Program-made: the position numbers and the translations under genes
In this document: positions 27,056 through 36,791 of the stretch, piece after piece
Layout of the letters: every line of letters starts with the position of its first letter
Position numbering within the stretch: the stretch's first letter is position 1
From: CAYVBJ01 sp964449075
GTDB taxonomy: Bacteria > Bacteroidota > Rhodothermia > Balneolales > Balneolaceae
Reading direction: 5' to 3'
DNA length: 64,000 bases
NCBI GenBank assembly: GCA_964449075.1
Contig: CAYVBJ010000017.1
Location: forward strand, 1-64,000
The notes under the pieces: model-generated
What the model saw: only the letters and a program-made list of their open reading frames with translations
Told to the model about the DNA's origin: nothing
Databases searched by the model: none

Positions 27056-28219
27056 TTATAGAAAAGAAGTTCCGGGAAGAGAATGATTTATATGAAAGTA
27101 ACTGAGAATCGAAGCGGACACATCACTGAATGTGTCTCTGATTCCAAGGGATTCGCCGGAATTTCTCTCTTTATTGACAACCATTAACGGAACAAATTCC
27201 CGGGTGTGGTCAGTGCTGTCGTCACATGGGTCGTTACCATGATCTGCTGTAATAATTAAAATATCCTGATCACGCAGCTTTTGAATAATAGACGGCAGCG
27301 CTCTGTCAATCTCTTCCAGGCATTCGGCATATCCTTCCGGATCCTGACGATGCCCGTAAATTTGATCGGTATCAATCAGGTTTGTGAAAACAAATGCGTT
27401 ATCAATAGATGCACCCATCAGGCTGAGAAGCTGTGATATACCCTCAGCATTACTTTTTGTTCTGCGGTATTGTGTAAATCCTTTTTCAGCAAAAAGATCG
27501 ACCACTTTTCCGATGGAATAGACCTTTATATCATTCTGATTTAGCAGTGATATAAGATTAGGCTCCGGAGGCTGTGCGGAAAAGTCATGCCGTTTATCAG
27601 ACAGACGCTCAAAAGATCCAGGTGAACCATAAAACGGCCGTGCAATTACTCTTCCAACAAGATGATCACCTGTCAGAACATTGTTCCGGGCGATACTGCA
27701 CATTTTGTACAATTCGTCAAGTGAAAATTTATCAACATGGCAGGCAACCTGGAAAACACTGTCAGCCGATGTATAGACAATCGGATTCCCGGTTTCCAAA
27801 TGTTCGTCACCATAGTCAGCAATAACTTCGGTTCCGGAATAAGGCAGATTGCATAAAACACCATCCACCCCGGTTTCTGCACAAAATGAATCAATTACGG
27901 CTTTCGGAAAACCATTGGGATATGTAGGAAACGGTTTTTCAAGATGTATACCTGCAATTTCCCAGTGTCCGCTGGTAGAATCTTTACCGCCTGACACCTC
28001 TCTCATCTTCCCCCAGTCTGCCAGTGGATTCCGGGTTGGTTTAACAGAATGAAAATCGCTGATATTACCAAGACCGATTTTTTCAAAATTAGGGAGTGAA
28101 ACATCCGTTTCAAGGCTTACATGCCCAAGTGTATCGGTATTCAGATCTCCATAGACATCAGCATCTTCCTGGGCTCCTACGCCAAGCCCGTCGATAATCA
28201 ACAGATACACGGTAGCCAT
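27056..28219 (-). CDS. deoB: Phosphopentomutase
   Basis: It interconverts ribose-1-phosphate (or deoxyribose-1-phosphate) and the 5-phosphate in nucleoside salvage. It is an alkaline-phosphatase-superfamily enzyme: LLIIDGLGVG with the metal Asp near residue 9, GKDSTSGHWE with the phosphoacceptor Thr near 84, and ITADHGNDPCDDSTDHTRE with further metal ligands near 330. Length is 387 residues, typical. It follows the GAF-domain gene by 3 bp, suggesting co-transcription. Confidence 0.95.
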   Translation of the reverse strand: MATVYLLIIDGLGVGAQEDADVYGDLNTDTLGHVSLETDVSLPNFEKIGLGNISDFHSVKPTRNPLADWGKMREVSGGKDSTSGHWEIAGIHLEKPFPTYPNGFPKAVIDSFCAETGVDGVLCNLPYSGTEVIADYGDEHLETGNPIVYTSADSVFQVACHVDKFSLDELYKMCSIARNNVLTGDHLVGRVIARPFYGSPGSFERLSDKRHDFSAQPPEPNLISLLNQNDIKVYSIGKVVDLFAEKGFTQYRRTKSNAEGISQLLSLMGASIDNAFVFTNLIDTDQIYGHRQDPEGYAECLEEIDRALPSIIQKLRDQDILIITADHGNDPCDDSTDHTREFVPLMVVNKERNSGESLGIRDTFSDVSASILSYFHINHSLPGTSFL

Positions 28220-28222
28220 ATT

Positions 28223-29680
28223 TCAGATCCTTAAACTTTTTTTCTGTTCTCCTCTCAATGCATCGGAAAGTGATTTCTTTGCCCTGGTGATAATATCATG
28301 TGCTTCTTCATCACCGGGGTCAATCTCAGTTGCTCCTGTACTTATTTCAATAGCAATATTCCGGCCATCATTCAGAGAAACAGGTTTGCTAAATTCATTA
28401 TAGATCATCTTTATCCAGTTTTCATGATCTTTTTCTGATCCCTGGATGATATAGGAATAGACATAATCCGATCCAAAACCGATATAGCCCGTTGTGCCAA
28501 ATCCGGAGGGATTTATTTTTTTAATTATAAGTTTCTGAATTTTTCTGAGATCCTCAAGCCTGTAGCGGGACCGCAGTGTTTGCATGTTATCAATTGCGAC
28601 ATAACCGAACCAGCTTCTCGTATTATCAAGGTTTAACCGGTCAATATTTCTCTCCAGGGTTTTTTCCCATAAATCAGGAATAAAGTTACCATAATCGGTT
28701 GTCAGCAAATCTTGATCGACTGGCAATTTTCCAAGGTTAATTTGTATGGCAAATGATGCCATCCGCACAAGATTGGATATTTGATGTTTTGTAGATTCCT
28801 TAAAAACAAGAGGATTTACATCGTTGGCAACCAGTACGCCGTGTCTTCTTTCATTGATCAGCAGCGGAACTGCATATGTTGCTCCCTCAGTTTTATTTTC
28901 TGATCTTGACACCTGCTTCGGATTTTGATTAAAATGTATTGCAAATTCCGGTATTCCCTTATGCAAGGCGTCATAAGCAATGGTTTTTTCTTCAAGAGCA
29001 AGACCAACAGGCGGTGAATAATTCGAAAATTTAGCTGTCAGAACATTTACCCATGATTCCATTCCTCTTGCTAAAAAAGAGGCGCTGCCGGTTGGCAGCA
29101 GTCTTTGAACTTCAGTCAGCATCTTGTCTATGATATCAACCCTGTGCAAGCGGGGAGAAATCTTCCTGAGGCCTTCCTCATAATCAGTCCAGTTCTGCTG
29201 GTCCTTGTACAAATCAGTGAGCTCCAGGTATGTATTAAGTACATTTGTTATTGCGTTTTTATAAGCAGATATCTCTTGTTCACATTCACTCGAATCCAGC
29301 TCTTCGTCTGTTTCAATGCAGGTAAGTGCTACCGTCTCACCATTATTTTTAAACGGCACAACAGTTATATATTTGACAGGTACAAAGTCGTAATAGTGTT
29401 TCAAAGAAGATTCGGGCAGATCTTTGCCAACAACTAACTGCCGGATATGTGACAGGCCAGTGAACGGTTCCAGGAAATGGTTCTTAAATAGCGCGCGGTC
29501 CTGAAACATCACATTTGGCAAAGTGGTTGAGTTTGATTCAAGTACAAATTGCTCTCTCGATCTGTTTACCCAGTTTAAATATACGGTCTCGGCGTTTAGC
29601 GATTTTCTGAACAGATAGACGATATCATCCAGCAGATGTTTAAATTCCCGAAGTGCCTTATCTTCACGATTTCTAATCAT
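28223..29680 (-). CDS. Protein with GAF-like domains and a degenerate GGDEF domain
   Basis: I do not recognise a named family. Residues about 1-165 and 170-315 look like two GAF-type sensory domains. Residues about 330-485 have the layout of a diguanylate cyclase domain, but the signature is replaced by GFGSDYVYSYI and the catalytic acidic loop is lost. This is inferred from order and spacing, not from a strong motif. It may be a signalling receiver or scaffold without cyclase activity. It lies 6 bp after pepF and 3 bp before deoB, so a pepF-GAF-deoB operon is likely. No membrane segment. Confidence 0.6.
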   Translation of the reverse strand: MIRNREDKALREFKHLLDDIVYLFRKSLNAETVYLNWVNRSREQFVLESNSTTLPNVMFQDRALFKNHFLEPFTGLSHIRQLVVGKDLPESSLKHYYDFVPVKYITVVPFKNNGETVALTCIETDEELDSSECEQEISAYKNAITNVLNTYLELTDLYKDQQNWTDYEEGLRKISPRLHRVDIIDKMLTEVQRLLPTGSASFLARGMESWVNVLTAKFSNYSPPVGLALEEKTIAYDALHKGIPEFAIHFNQNPKQVSRSENKTEGATYAVPLLINERRHGVLVANDVNPLVFKESTKHQISNLVRMASFAIQINLGKLPVDQDLLTTDYGNFIPDLWEKTLERNIDRLNLDNTRSWFGYVAIDNMQTLRSRYRLEDLRKIQKLIIKKINPSGFGTTGYIGFGSDYVYSYIIQGSEKDHENWIKMIYNEFSKPVSLNDGRNIAIEISTGATEIDPGDEEAHDIITRAKKSLSDALRGEQKKSLRI

Positions 29681-29686
29681 AAACTG

Positions 29687-31489
29687 TTATTTTTTACTTA
29701 TCCGGGTTGCAAGTTGTTCAGCTTCATCAATCATGGATTCAAATATAGTTAAACCTCCTTTCCAAAAATTTGGATTTTGAATATCAACTCCAAGTTTTTT
29801 TACAAGTTTGTGAGGCCAGTCGGAACCGCCGGCCTCCAGCAATTCAATATATTTATCTTCAAAACCCGTTTCACCTTTCCGGTACTGGTCATATAACGCA
29901 AGAACGAGCAATTCTCCAAACGCATATGCATAAACATACCCCGGTGTGTGAAGAAAATGCGGAATATAGCACCACCAGATTTTGTATTCATCTGTAATGG
30001 TAACTGAATCTCCGTAAAGATCTTTCTGGGAACTAAACCACAATTCTGAAAATTCTTCCGATGTAAGTTCTCCTTCACTCCTTCTCCGGTTGTGTATTGA
30101 ATCTTCAAATCTGTTCATCGAGATCTGCCTGAAAACTGTTGCAATCGTATCATCAATTTTTCCAATAAGCAAAGCCAGCTTCTCTTCCGGGTCATCAAGG
30201 TTATTCTTAAGTTTTTGAAAAACAAGCATTTCTCCAAACACTGAGGCCGTCTCAGCAGTGGTTAATGGTGTGCCTGATTGCAGCTCACCCTGCTTGCGCG
30301 AGAGGTACTGATGTACGCCGTGCCCGAGTTCATGTGCCAGAGTCTGCACATCCCGGATTTGACCGTCGTAATTCATAAAAACATACGGGTGCACCGATGT
30401 AACTGTGCTTGCTGAATAGGCACCGCCTCTTTTACCCGGTTTAATTGCAGCATCAATCCATTTTTTTTCAAAAAATTGACCTGCTATATGTTTCATGTCC
30501 GGGTGAAATTCACCATAGGCTTCAAGCACCATGTCAGCGGCACTGTTCCATGAAATTTTCGTTTTTGTTTCAAGCAGCGGAGCGTAGCGGTCATAGTCGA
30601 AAAGCTCTTCATAACCCAGCAGTTGCTTCTTAAGTTTGTAATATCTTTGAACAAGAGAATAGCTGTCAGTAACGCTTTGTATCAGGGTGTCAACTGACCG
30701 GTCATCAATTTGATTTGACAAGTTTCTTGATGTAATCCAGTTATCATACCCCCGTAATTTATCATTTGCAGATTTATCAGCCAGAACGGTATTGAATATA
30801 AAAGTCAGTGATCTGCTTAACTCGTTGAATTTTTTGGTAAGGGATGCGTGTGCCTTGCGGCGTACATCCCTATCACTGTCGTGCAGTTTACTGAGAACCT
30901 GCTGTTCGGTTAATTTCTCTCCTTCAAGTTCAAACCTTGCTGCTCCCAATGTCTCGTCAAAGTAACGGTTCCATGCTCTTCGGCTTGTAACTGATTTGGC
31001 GCTCATCACCTGCTCGGCCTGTTCAGAAAGAGTATGTTTTTTGTACAGTCGTGAAACCTCCAGGTAGTGCCTGTAGGATGTTAATACCTCATCATTAATC
31101 AACTCGTTCGCTTTTTCATCATCCATATTCAGCCATTCCACATCAAAAAATACCAGCTTTTGACTGATTTCAGCCCCGAGTTCACTGGCTTCCTGCAGCA
31201 ATTTACCCAGCTTGGGATCTTCAGTATTTGTGGACCACAACAAGTGTGCATAAGATCCGATTTTATGAGCTAATTCTATTATTTCCTCATACTCTTTGAG
31301 GGCCTTAAACATTCTTCCGGCATCAAATGACGACACTTCACCCTTGTATGTGCCGGCAAAAGTTTCTGACATGTTCCGGAGTTTCTGTTTATCACTTTTC
31401 AGGTCAGGATCCTGTGTTGATTTATATAAGTCTGATAAATCCCAGTTAATATCCTCGGCACCAGTCTTATGCTTTTCTTTTATTGCCAT
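29687..31489 (-). CDS. pepF: Oligoendopeptidase F (M3B)
   Basis: This cytosolic zinc metallopeptidase cleaves oligopeptides. The HExxH zinc motif is in TLAHELGHGVHQY near residue 380, with the third ligand Glu in TAETASVFGEML about 25 residues later, as in thimet-type M3 enzymes. The C-terminal PHFLHTPGYVYAYAFGELL is the usual substrate-pocket segment. Length of 600 residues is standard. It is probably the first gene of an operon with the GAF protein and deoB. Confidence 0.95.
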   Translation of the reverse strand: MAIKEKHKTGAEDINWDLSDLYKSTQDPDLKSDKQKLRNMSETFAGTYKGEVSSFDAGRMFKALKEYEEIIELAHKIGSYAHLLWSTNTEDPKLGKLLQEASELGAEISQKLVFFDVEWLNMDDEKANELINDEVLTSYRHYLEVSRLYKKHTLSEQAEQVMSAKSVTSRRAWNRYFDETLGAARFELEGEKLTEQQVLSKLHDSDRDVRRKAHASLTKKFNELSRSLTFIFNTVLADKSANDKLRGYDNWITSRNLSNQIDDRSVDTLIQSVTDSYSLVQRYYKLKKQLLGYEELFDYDRYAPLLETKTKISWNSAADMVLEAYGEFHPDMKHIAGQFFEKKWIDAAIKPGKRGGAYSASTVTSVHPYVFMNYDGQIRDVQTLAHELGHGVHQYLSRKQGELQSGTPLTTAETASVFGEMLVFQKLKNNLDDPEEKLALLIGKIDDTIATVFRQISMNRFEDSIHNRRRSEGELTSEEFSELWFSSQKDLYGDSVTITDEYKIWWCYIPHFLHTPGYVYAYAFGELLVLALYDQYRKGETGFEDKYIELLEAGGSDWPHKLVKKLGVDIQNPNFWKGGLTIFESMIDEAEQLATRISKK

Positions 31490-31774
31490 ACTGCTGAATT
31501 TAAAAGTTCATTTTGCGGTTGAAATATAATGATTCAAAACCCCTCTTAAAATTGATATTTGACTGTTTTTTTAACGGGATGAATCAAGATAATGTTCATC
31601 GTTTTTTTACTTTTTTATGGTTAATTTGTTGGTATTATCAAGCTTTTAAATATCAGATCATAATATTTGGAAAAATTGCGGACAATTACAGTTTTTACCG
31701 GTGTTGAGTGATCTGAATTGCAGATATGAATACCCCGTTCACTAATTTAAAATTTAAATTAACAGTTTTCTATT

Positions 31775-34700
31775 TTGGAATCCCTTGAGTCTGTATTCGG
31801 TCCCAACTCCGCATTAGTTGAAGAACTCTATAACCAATACCAGGAAGACCCGGAGAGCGTACCGGATCACTGGCGAACTTATTTTGATGAGCTTGAAGGC
31901 AAACCGTCTGAAGCTGCTAAAGAGCCTGAAGAAGAGCCACCTGCTGAAGTTAAGAGAGAGGAACCCAAAAAAGAACCTGCAAAGAAGAAGAAACCGGAGT
32001 ATGACATTCCGGAAGATGCAGAAGTTGAAAAAATCAAAGGGGTTTCTGCCAAGATTGTAGAAAACATGAACGAAAGCACCGAGGTGCCCACTGCTACTTC
32101 ACTAAGGGTGCTTCCGGTTAAAATGCTTGTCGAAGATCGTGCAATTATTAATCGTCATCTTCTACAGCGCGGAGAACCAAAAGCATCCTTTACCCATTTT
32201 ATTGCCTGGTCAATTATTAAGGCATTAGAAGATTTTCCCAACCTCAACTCTTTTTATGCAGAGATAGAGGGAGACCCTCACAGAATAAAGCCCGCACAGA
32301 TAAACCTTGGTGTTGCAGTGGATGTACAGTATAAAGACGGTTCGCGGAACCTTGTTGTGCCGAATATTAAAGCTGTGGACAAGATGGATTTTAAGGAGTT
32401 CCTGTATGCATATACAGAACTCATCGATAAGGCGAGAAGCGGTAACCTGGAAGTCAGTGATTTTCAGAATACCACCATTAGTATTACGAACCCGGGAACA
32501 ATCGGCACGGTTTCATCCGTACCACGGCTAATGAAGGGGCAGGGTACCATTATGGCTACCGGTGCAATCAATTACCCGGCCGAATACCAGTCGATGTCTC
32601 AGGAAGTTCTGAATCAGCTTGGTGTAAGCAAGGTTATGACCATGACCTGCACATACGACCACAGAATAATTCAGGGCGCGGAGTCGGGCTCATTTCTCCA
32701 AAAAATTCACCAGCTGCTGAACGGTGAGGAAGATTTTTACGACCGGATCTTTAAAGACCTTGAAATTCCGTACGAGCCGCTTCCGTTCGGCCATGATAAA
32801 TTTGCCGGACAGTTAAGCAGCAAAGCCAATACTCTTGAGCAAGACAGGCGTGCGATTGCCGTCTGGCGCCTTATAAATATGTACCGCATGCGTGGTCATG
32901 TACTTGCCAATATAGATCCGCTTGGAAATGACTCCGGACACAGCCCTGAACTTGATCTGGAATATTACGGATTGACACTTTGGGATCTTGACCGTGAATT
33001 TTACTGCGGCGGATTAGGCGGAAACGAAAGTTCTTCTCTTCGAAACATCATCACCCAGCTGCGTGATACCTACTGCAGAACCATTGGTGCGGAATATATG
33101 CACCTGCTGGATCTCAAAGAGCGGGAATGGCTTCGCGAGCATATGGAGTCGACAACCAATACCCCGGATCTTACCAAAGAGAACAAGGAGGAGATTCTGC
33201 ATAAATTAAATCAGGCAATGGCTTTTGAGCAGTTTTTGCACAAAAAATATATCGGCCACAAACGATTTTCACTCGAAGGTGCTGATACCCTGATTCCGAT
33301 GATGCAGTTTTTGATTGACAGGGCCGGCGAATATGATATTAAGAAAATGTTCCTTGGGATGGCACACAGAGGACGGCTCAATATCCTTGTGAATATTATG
33401 AACAAACCTTACCAGAAAGTATTTGCGGATTTTGAAGGTAATATAGATCCGGATACAATACAGGGTTCAGGAGATGTGAAATACCATCTTGGGGCAAAAG
33501 GCGAATGTAAAACCTGTGATAACAAAACCATTCAGCTTGAGTTAATGCCTAATCCAAGCCACCTCGAGTCTGTTAATCCTGTGGTTGAGGGAGCCGCCAG
33601 GGCTACCCAGGATCATCTGGATTCAGAAAATCCCGAAAAAGAGATTGTCCCGGTTCTGATGCACGGTGATGCCGCTTTTTCCGGCCAGGGAGTAGTGGCA
33701 GAAACTTTGAATATGTCGCAGTTACGGGGCTATGAGACAGGCGGAACCATCCATATTATTATAAATAATCAAATTGGCTTTACAACATTGCCTGAGGATG
33801 GACGATCAACAGAATATGCGTCTGATCTCGCCAAAATGATACTTGCTCCCATCTTTCATGTGAACGGGGATGATCCTGAAGCTGCTGTACACGTTACAAA
33901 AATGGCACTTGATTACAGACAGAAGTTTGGTAAAGATGTAGTGATCGACCTTACCTGTTTCAGAAAACATGGTCACAACGAAGGCGATGAACCTGCCTTT
34001 ACTCAGCCCGGTCTCTATAAGGAGATCGACAACCATCCCACAGTGCGCGATATTTACATGAAAGAGCTGAGACGCAAAGAAGAGTTTACAGATGAAGAGA
34101 TGCAGGCTATCATTGATGAATTTGATGAGCTTCTTCAGAAAGCATTTGAAGACGCAAAAAGCGCACCGGCACTTGAAGTAACTGAAAAAATGCTCGAAAG
34201 AGGAGAAAAGAGACAGGAAGATCGTGCCAGCTTCCCGGATACCACTTACCCTGTTGAAGAGCTTAAAGAGATTGCTGTTAAAATTAATACCGTCCCAAAG
34301 GATTTTGATGCAAATCCAAAACTTCTTCGTCAGCTTGCCAAGAGAGCTGAATTTGCAGAGCAAAACAAAAAGAAACTGGACTGGGGTTTCGCTGAAGCAC
34401 TGGCTTTAGGTTCAATTCTGCAATCTGGCACCACCGTACGGCTGACGGGTCAGGATGCTGAAAGAGGTACATTTTCGCACAGACACGCTGTTTTGCACGG
34501 AACCAATTCCGACCAATCATTTATTCCGCTCAACAATTTAAGTGAAGACCAGGCTACATTCTATCCCTATAACAGTCTGCTGAGTGAATTTGCCGCACTT
34601 GGTTTTGAATTCGGATACAGTTCTGCCAAGCCCGATGCTTTGGTTATCTGGGAAGCACAATTTGGAGATTTCGTGAACGGTGCCCAGGTGATCATCGATC

Positions 34701-35410
34701 AATACATTTCTGCTTCAGAAGCTAAATGGGGTCAGAAAACTGCACTGGTAATGACATTGCCTCACGGGTATGAAGGCCAAGGGCCGGAACACTCTTCGGC
34801 CCGCCTCGAACGGTTTCTTCAGCTCTGTGCCGAAGATAATATGCAGATAGCAAATTTTACATCTCCGGCTCAATACTATCACGCCTTGCGCAAACAGGTA
34901 TTGCAGGAAAAGAAAAAACCACTGATTATCATGTCGCCTAAAAGCCTGCTTCGTCATCCTAAAGCAGTTTGTAATGTGGATGAACTGGCCAATGGAAAGT
35001 TTCATCCCTTTATTCCCGACCGGGATGTGGAAGATCAAAAAAGTATAAGCAGACTTGTAATCTGCTCAGGTAAGGTGTATTACGATCTTATGAAGTTTAA
35101 AGAGGAGAATGAGATATCTGACGTTGCCATTGGCCGCCTGGAACAGCTATACCCGTTTCCTGATTCAGATATTGAAGATTGGTTTAGTGAATACAACCAC
35201 TTGAAAGAGATTATATGGTGCCAGGAAGAACCTCAAAATATGGGTGCCTGGTGGTATGTATCAACAAGAATCCAAAAATATCTCCAGAAAGGTCAGGATT
35301 TAACCTATGTAGGCCGACAAGCCTCAGCATCACCTGCTGCCGGCCAGAAGAAAATTCATGAGGCTGAACAGGAACGCCTGGTTACTGATGCACTGACAAC
35401 TAAATCGTAA
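31775..35410 (+). CDS. kgd: Fused E2-E1 2-oxoglutarate dehydrogenase (Kgd/OdhA type)
   Basis: One 1,211-residue protein joins a short SucA-type N-terminal segment (1-42, SVFGPNSALVEELYNQYQ), a Pro/Glu/Lys-rich linker (about 43-75), an E2 succinyltransferase catalytic domain without a lipoyl domain (about 80-330, catalytic TYDHRIIQGAESGSFL near 293) and a thiamine-diphosphate E1 domain (about 370-1211, HRGRLNILVN and GDAAFSGQGVVAETLN). This is the arrangement of mycobacterial Kgd and corynebacterial OdhA, known to form succinyl-CoA in the TCA cycle with lipoyl groups supplied by another E2. A TAA lies at 31760-31762 in frame, so the TTG at 31775 is the only ordinary start before the conserved region. 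Monocistronic. Confidence 0.93.
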   Translation: MESLESVFGPNSALVEELYNQYQEDPESVPDHWRTYFDELEGKPSEAAKEPEEEPPAEVKREEPKKEPAKKKKPEYDIPEDAEVEKIKGVSAKIVENMNESTEVPTATSLRVLPVKMLVEDRAIINRHLLQRGEPKASFTHFIAWSIIKALEDFPNLNSFYAEIEGDPHRIKPAQINLGVAVDVQYKDGSRNLVVPNIKAVDKMDFKEFLYAYTELIDKARSGNLEVSDFQNTTISITNPGTIGTVSSVPRLMKGQGTIMATGAINYPAEYQSMSQEVLNQLGVSKVMTMTCTYDHRIIQGAESGSFLQKIHQLLNGEEDFYDRIFKDLEIPYEPLPFGHDKFAGQLSSKANTLEQDRRAIAVWRLINMYRMRGHVLANIDPLGNDSGHSPELDLEYYGLTLWDLDREFYCGGLGGNESSSLRNIITQLRDTYCRTIGAEYMHLLDLKEREWLREHMESTTNTPDLTKENKEEILHKLNQAMAFEQFLHKKYIGHKRFSLEGADTLIPMMQFLIDRAGEYDIKKMFLGMAHRGRLNILVNIMNKPYQKVFADFEGNIDPDTIQGSGDVKYHLGAKGECKTCDNKTIQLELMPNPSHLESVNPVVEGAARATQDHLDSENPEKEIVPVLMHGDAAFSGQGVVAETLNMSQLRGYETGGTIHIIINNQIGFTTLPEDGRSTEYASDLAKMILAPIFHVNGDDPEAAVHVTKMALDYRQKFGKDVVIDLTCFRKHGHNEGDEPAFTQPGLYKEIDNHPTVRDIYMKELRRKEEFTDEEMQAIIDEFDELLQKAFEDAKSAPALEVTEKMLERGEKRQEDRASFPDTTYPVEELKEIAVKINTVPKDFDANPKLLRQLAKRAEFAEQNKKKLDWGFAEALALGSILQSGTTVRLTGQDAERGTFSHRHAVLHGTNSDQSFIPLNNLSEDQATFYPYNSLLSEFAALGFEFGYSSAKPDALVIWEAQFGDFVNGAQVIIDQYISASEAKWGQKTALVMTLPHGYEGQGPEHSSARLERFLQLCAEDNMQIANFTSPAQYYHALRKQVLQEKKKPLIIMSPKSLLRHPKAVCNVDELANGKFHPFIPDRDVEDQKSISRLVICSGKVYYDLMKFKEENEISDVAIGRLEQLYPFPDSDIEDWFSEYNHLKEIIWCQEEPQNMGAWWYVSTRIQKYLQKGQDLTYVGRQASASPAAGQKKIHEAEQERLVTDALTTKS

Positions 35411-35438
35411 ACTACTAATTAACCTGTATCGAGCCTTC

Positions 35439-36338
35439 TCATCGGAGACCGTCAGGCAACCCTTTGCATATACGGCTCACCGCGTCATGACTGTGCAGGC
35501 TCTCCATGTGAACACAGTTTACAACAAAATCATGTATACGTTCGTCTTTACTCAATTCATGGTACAGAAGCCTTGCAGCATCTTCCACAAACTTCTGGTA
35601 GGCACCATTCATTTCAGCAAATGCCTGTTCATCTTCCCGTTTAACCATTACCTGTGTCTCAGTTTTCAGGGCATCGCGACACATTTCCACCATATCCTCG
35701 ATGAAAAGATCTTTATTCAATTCAACCTTAATGGTTGCAACACTTCTCTGGCTGTGTGGTATTGAAGCTATTTCGCGCTCATCCCTTGCGTGTTCCGACA
35801 ATTCATACGAACAGGGGCAGGCACTGCTGTAAACAAAATTAAACTGAATAAACTTTTGGAAATGATCATTCTCATCAAGAGACGCTTCAAAATTAACATC
35901 GTAGTACTGATACCCTTCCATTCCGGATCTCAGACTCTCCTGTATAACAGGATATCTGAATGAAAGTTTTATAAAAGAGGATTTTGAATCGAGATCATCT
36001 TTATAAGCTTTCAGCAGATCTGACAACATCTCCGGGTAGAATATTTTATCTCTAAATTTATAAAATGTTCGCATGATACGGCTCATATTGATGCCTTTCT
36101 TGCCTGCATCAAGACCTACATATCCTTCAACGGATGTTTCAAGAGTCAGAACCTCACCTTCAGGTGTGGGATACTTTAACGGAAGTTTGAAATTTGAGAT
36201 TCCAACCTGCTGAATTGGCACATTTGCACCCTCAATCAGCGAGGCGGGACCGTTTTGCAGATCAGGGAGCGAATCCCGGTACTGTTTGGTAACGGCAAAG
36301 GCAGAATCGTAAAACCTTTTTAAATTTGTTTTTATCAT
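35439..36338 (-). CDS. folE2: GTP cyclohydrolase IB (FolE2)
   Basis: It converts GTP to 7,8-dihydroneopterin triphosphate, the entry to folate, queuosine and biopterin pathways. The family-specific cysteine motif is in YSSACPCSYELSEHARD (near residue 175), which supplies the metal-binding Cys, and VGLDAGKKGINMSRI near residue 80 is also typical. Length is 299 residues. It follows the 6-pyruvoyltetrahydropterin synthase gene by 18 bp in an operon and converges on kgd. Confidence 0.93.
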   Translation of the reverse strand: MIKTNLKRFYDSAFAVTKQYRDSLPDLQNGPASLIEGANVPIQQVGISNFKLPLKYPTPEGEVLTLETSVEGYVGLDAGKKGINMSRIMRTFYKFRDKIFYPEMLSDLLKAYKDDLDSKSSFIKLSFRYPVIQESLRSGMEGYQYYDVNFEASLDENDHFQKFIQFNFVYSSACPCSYELSEHARDEREIASIPHSQRSVATIKVELNKDLFIEDMVEMCRDALKTETQVMVKREDEQAFAEMNGAYQKFVEDAARLLYHELSKDERIHDFVVNCVHMESLHSHDAVSRICKGLPDGLR

Positions 36339-36356
36339 AATGTGAAAATAATCTTT

Positions 36357-36791
36357 TTAGTTAATCCGCCGATAAGGACAATATTCTGCTGAATTTCGTT
36401 CAGTTTCATATAAGAGTACTGAATATAATACTGCACCCTCACTTGATGCATTCTCAACTTCTTCCTTAAGCTGGTGATAAAATTCTTTTACCAAATTCTC
36501 GGTTGACGTGATTTTCCCCTTCAGAAAGGGGACATCCATATTCAAATTTCTGTGATCGCACGGATCCAGTATTTTTTTACTGATAATCTCTTTAAGAATA
36601 CCAAGATCTATTACATAGCCGGTATCGGGATCTGGTTCACCGGCTACTGTAACTTCGAGAATATAATTATGTCCATGCCAGTTTGGGTGATTGCATTTTC
36701 CAAACACATCGCGGTTCCAGTCTTCAGATTTATCCGGATTATGGAGTCTGTGAGCCGCATTAAAGTGGGCTTTTCGGGTTACAAATATCAA
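36357..36791 (-). CDS. 6-pyruvoyltetrahydropterin synthase (PTPS-II-like, QueD superfamily)
   Basis: It acts on dihydroneopterin triphosphate from FolE2. The zinc His residues are in AHFNAAHRL and HGHNY. The catalytic Cys lies in FGKCNHPNWHGHNY with five residues between Cys and HGH. That spacing and the surrounding text (EVTVAGEPDPDTGYVIDL, NLNMDVPF, TSTENL, YETERN) match animal PTPS of tetrahydrobiopterin synthesis better than the C-x3-HGH pattern of QueD. An in-frame TAA lies 12 bp upstream of the TTG at 36791, so TTG is the probable start. First gene of a PTPS-folE2 operon. QueD activity cannot be excluded. Confidence 0.88.
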   Translation of the reverse strand: MIFVTRKAHFNAAHRLHNPDKSEDWNRDVFGKCNHPNWHGHNYILEVTVAGEPDPDTGYVIDLGILKEIISKKILDPCDHRNLNMDVPFLKGKITSTENLVKEFYHQLKEEVENASSEGAVLYSVLLYETERNSAEYCPYRRIN

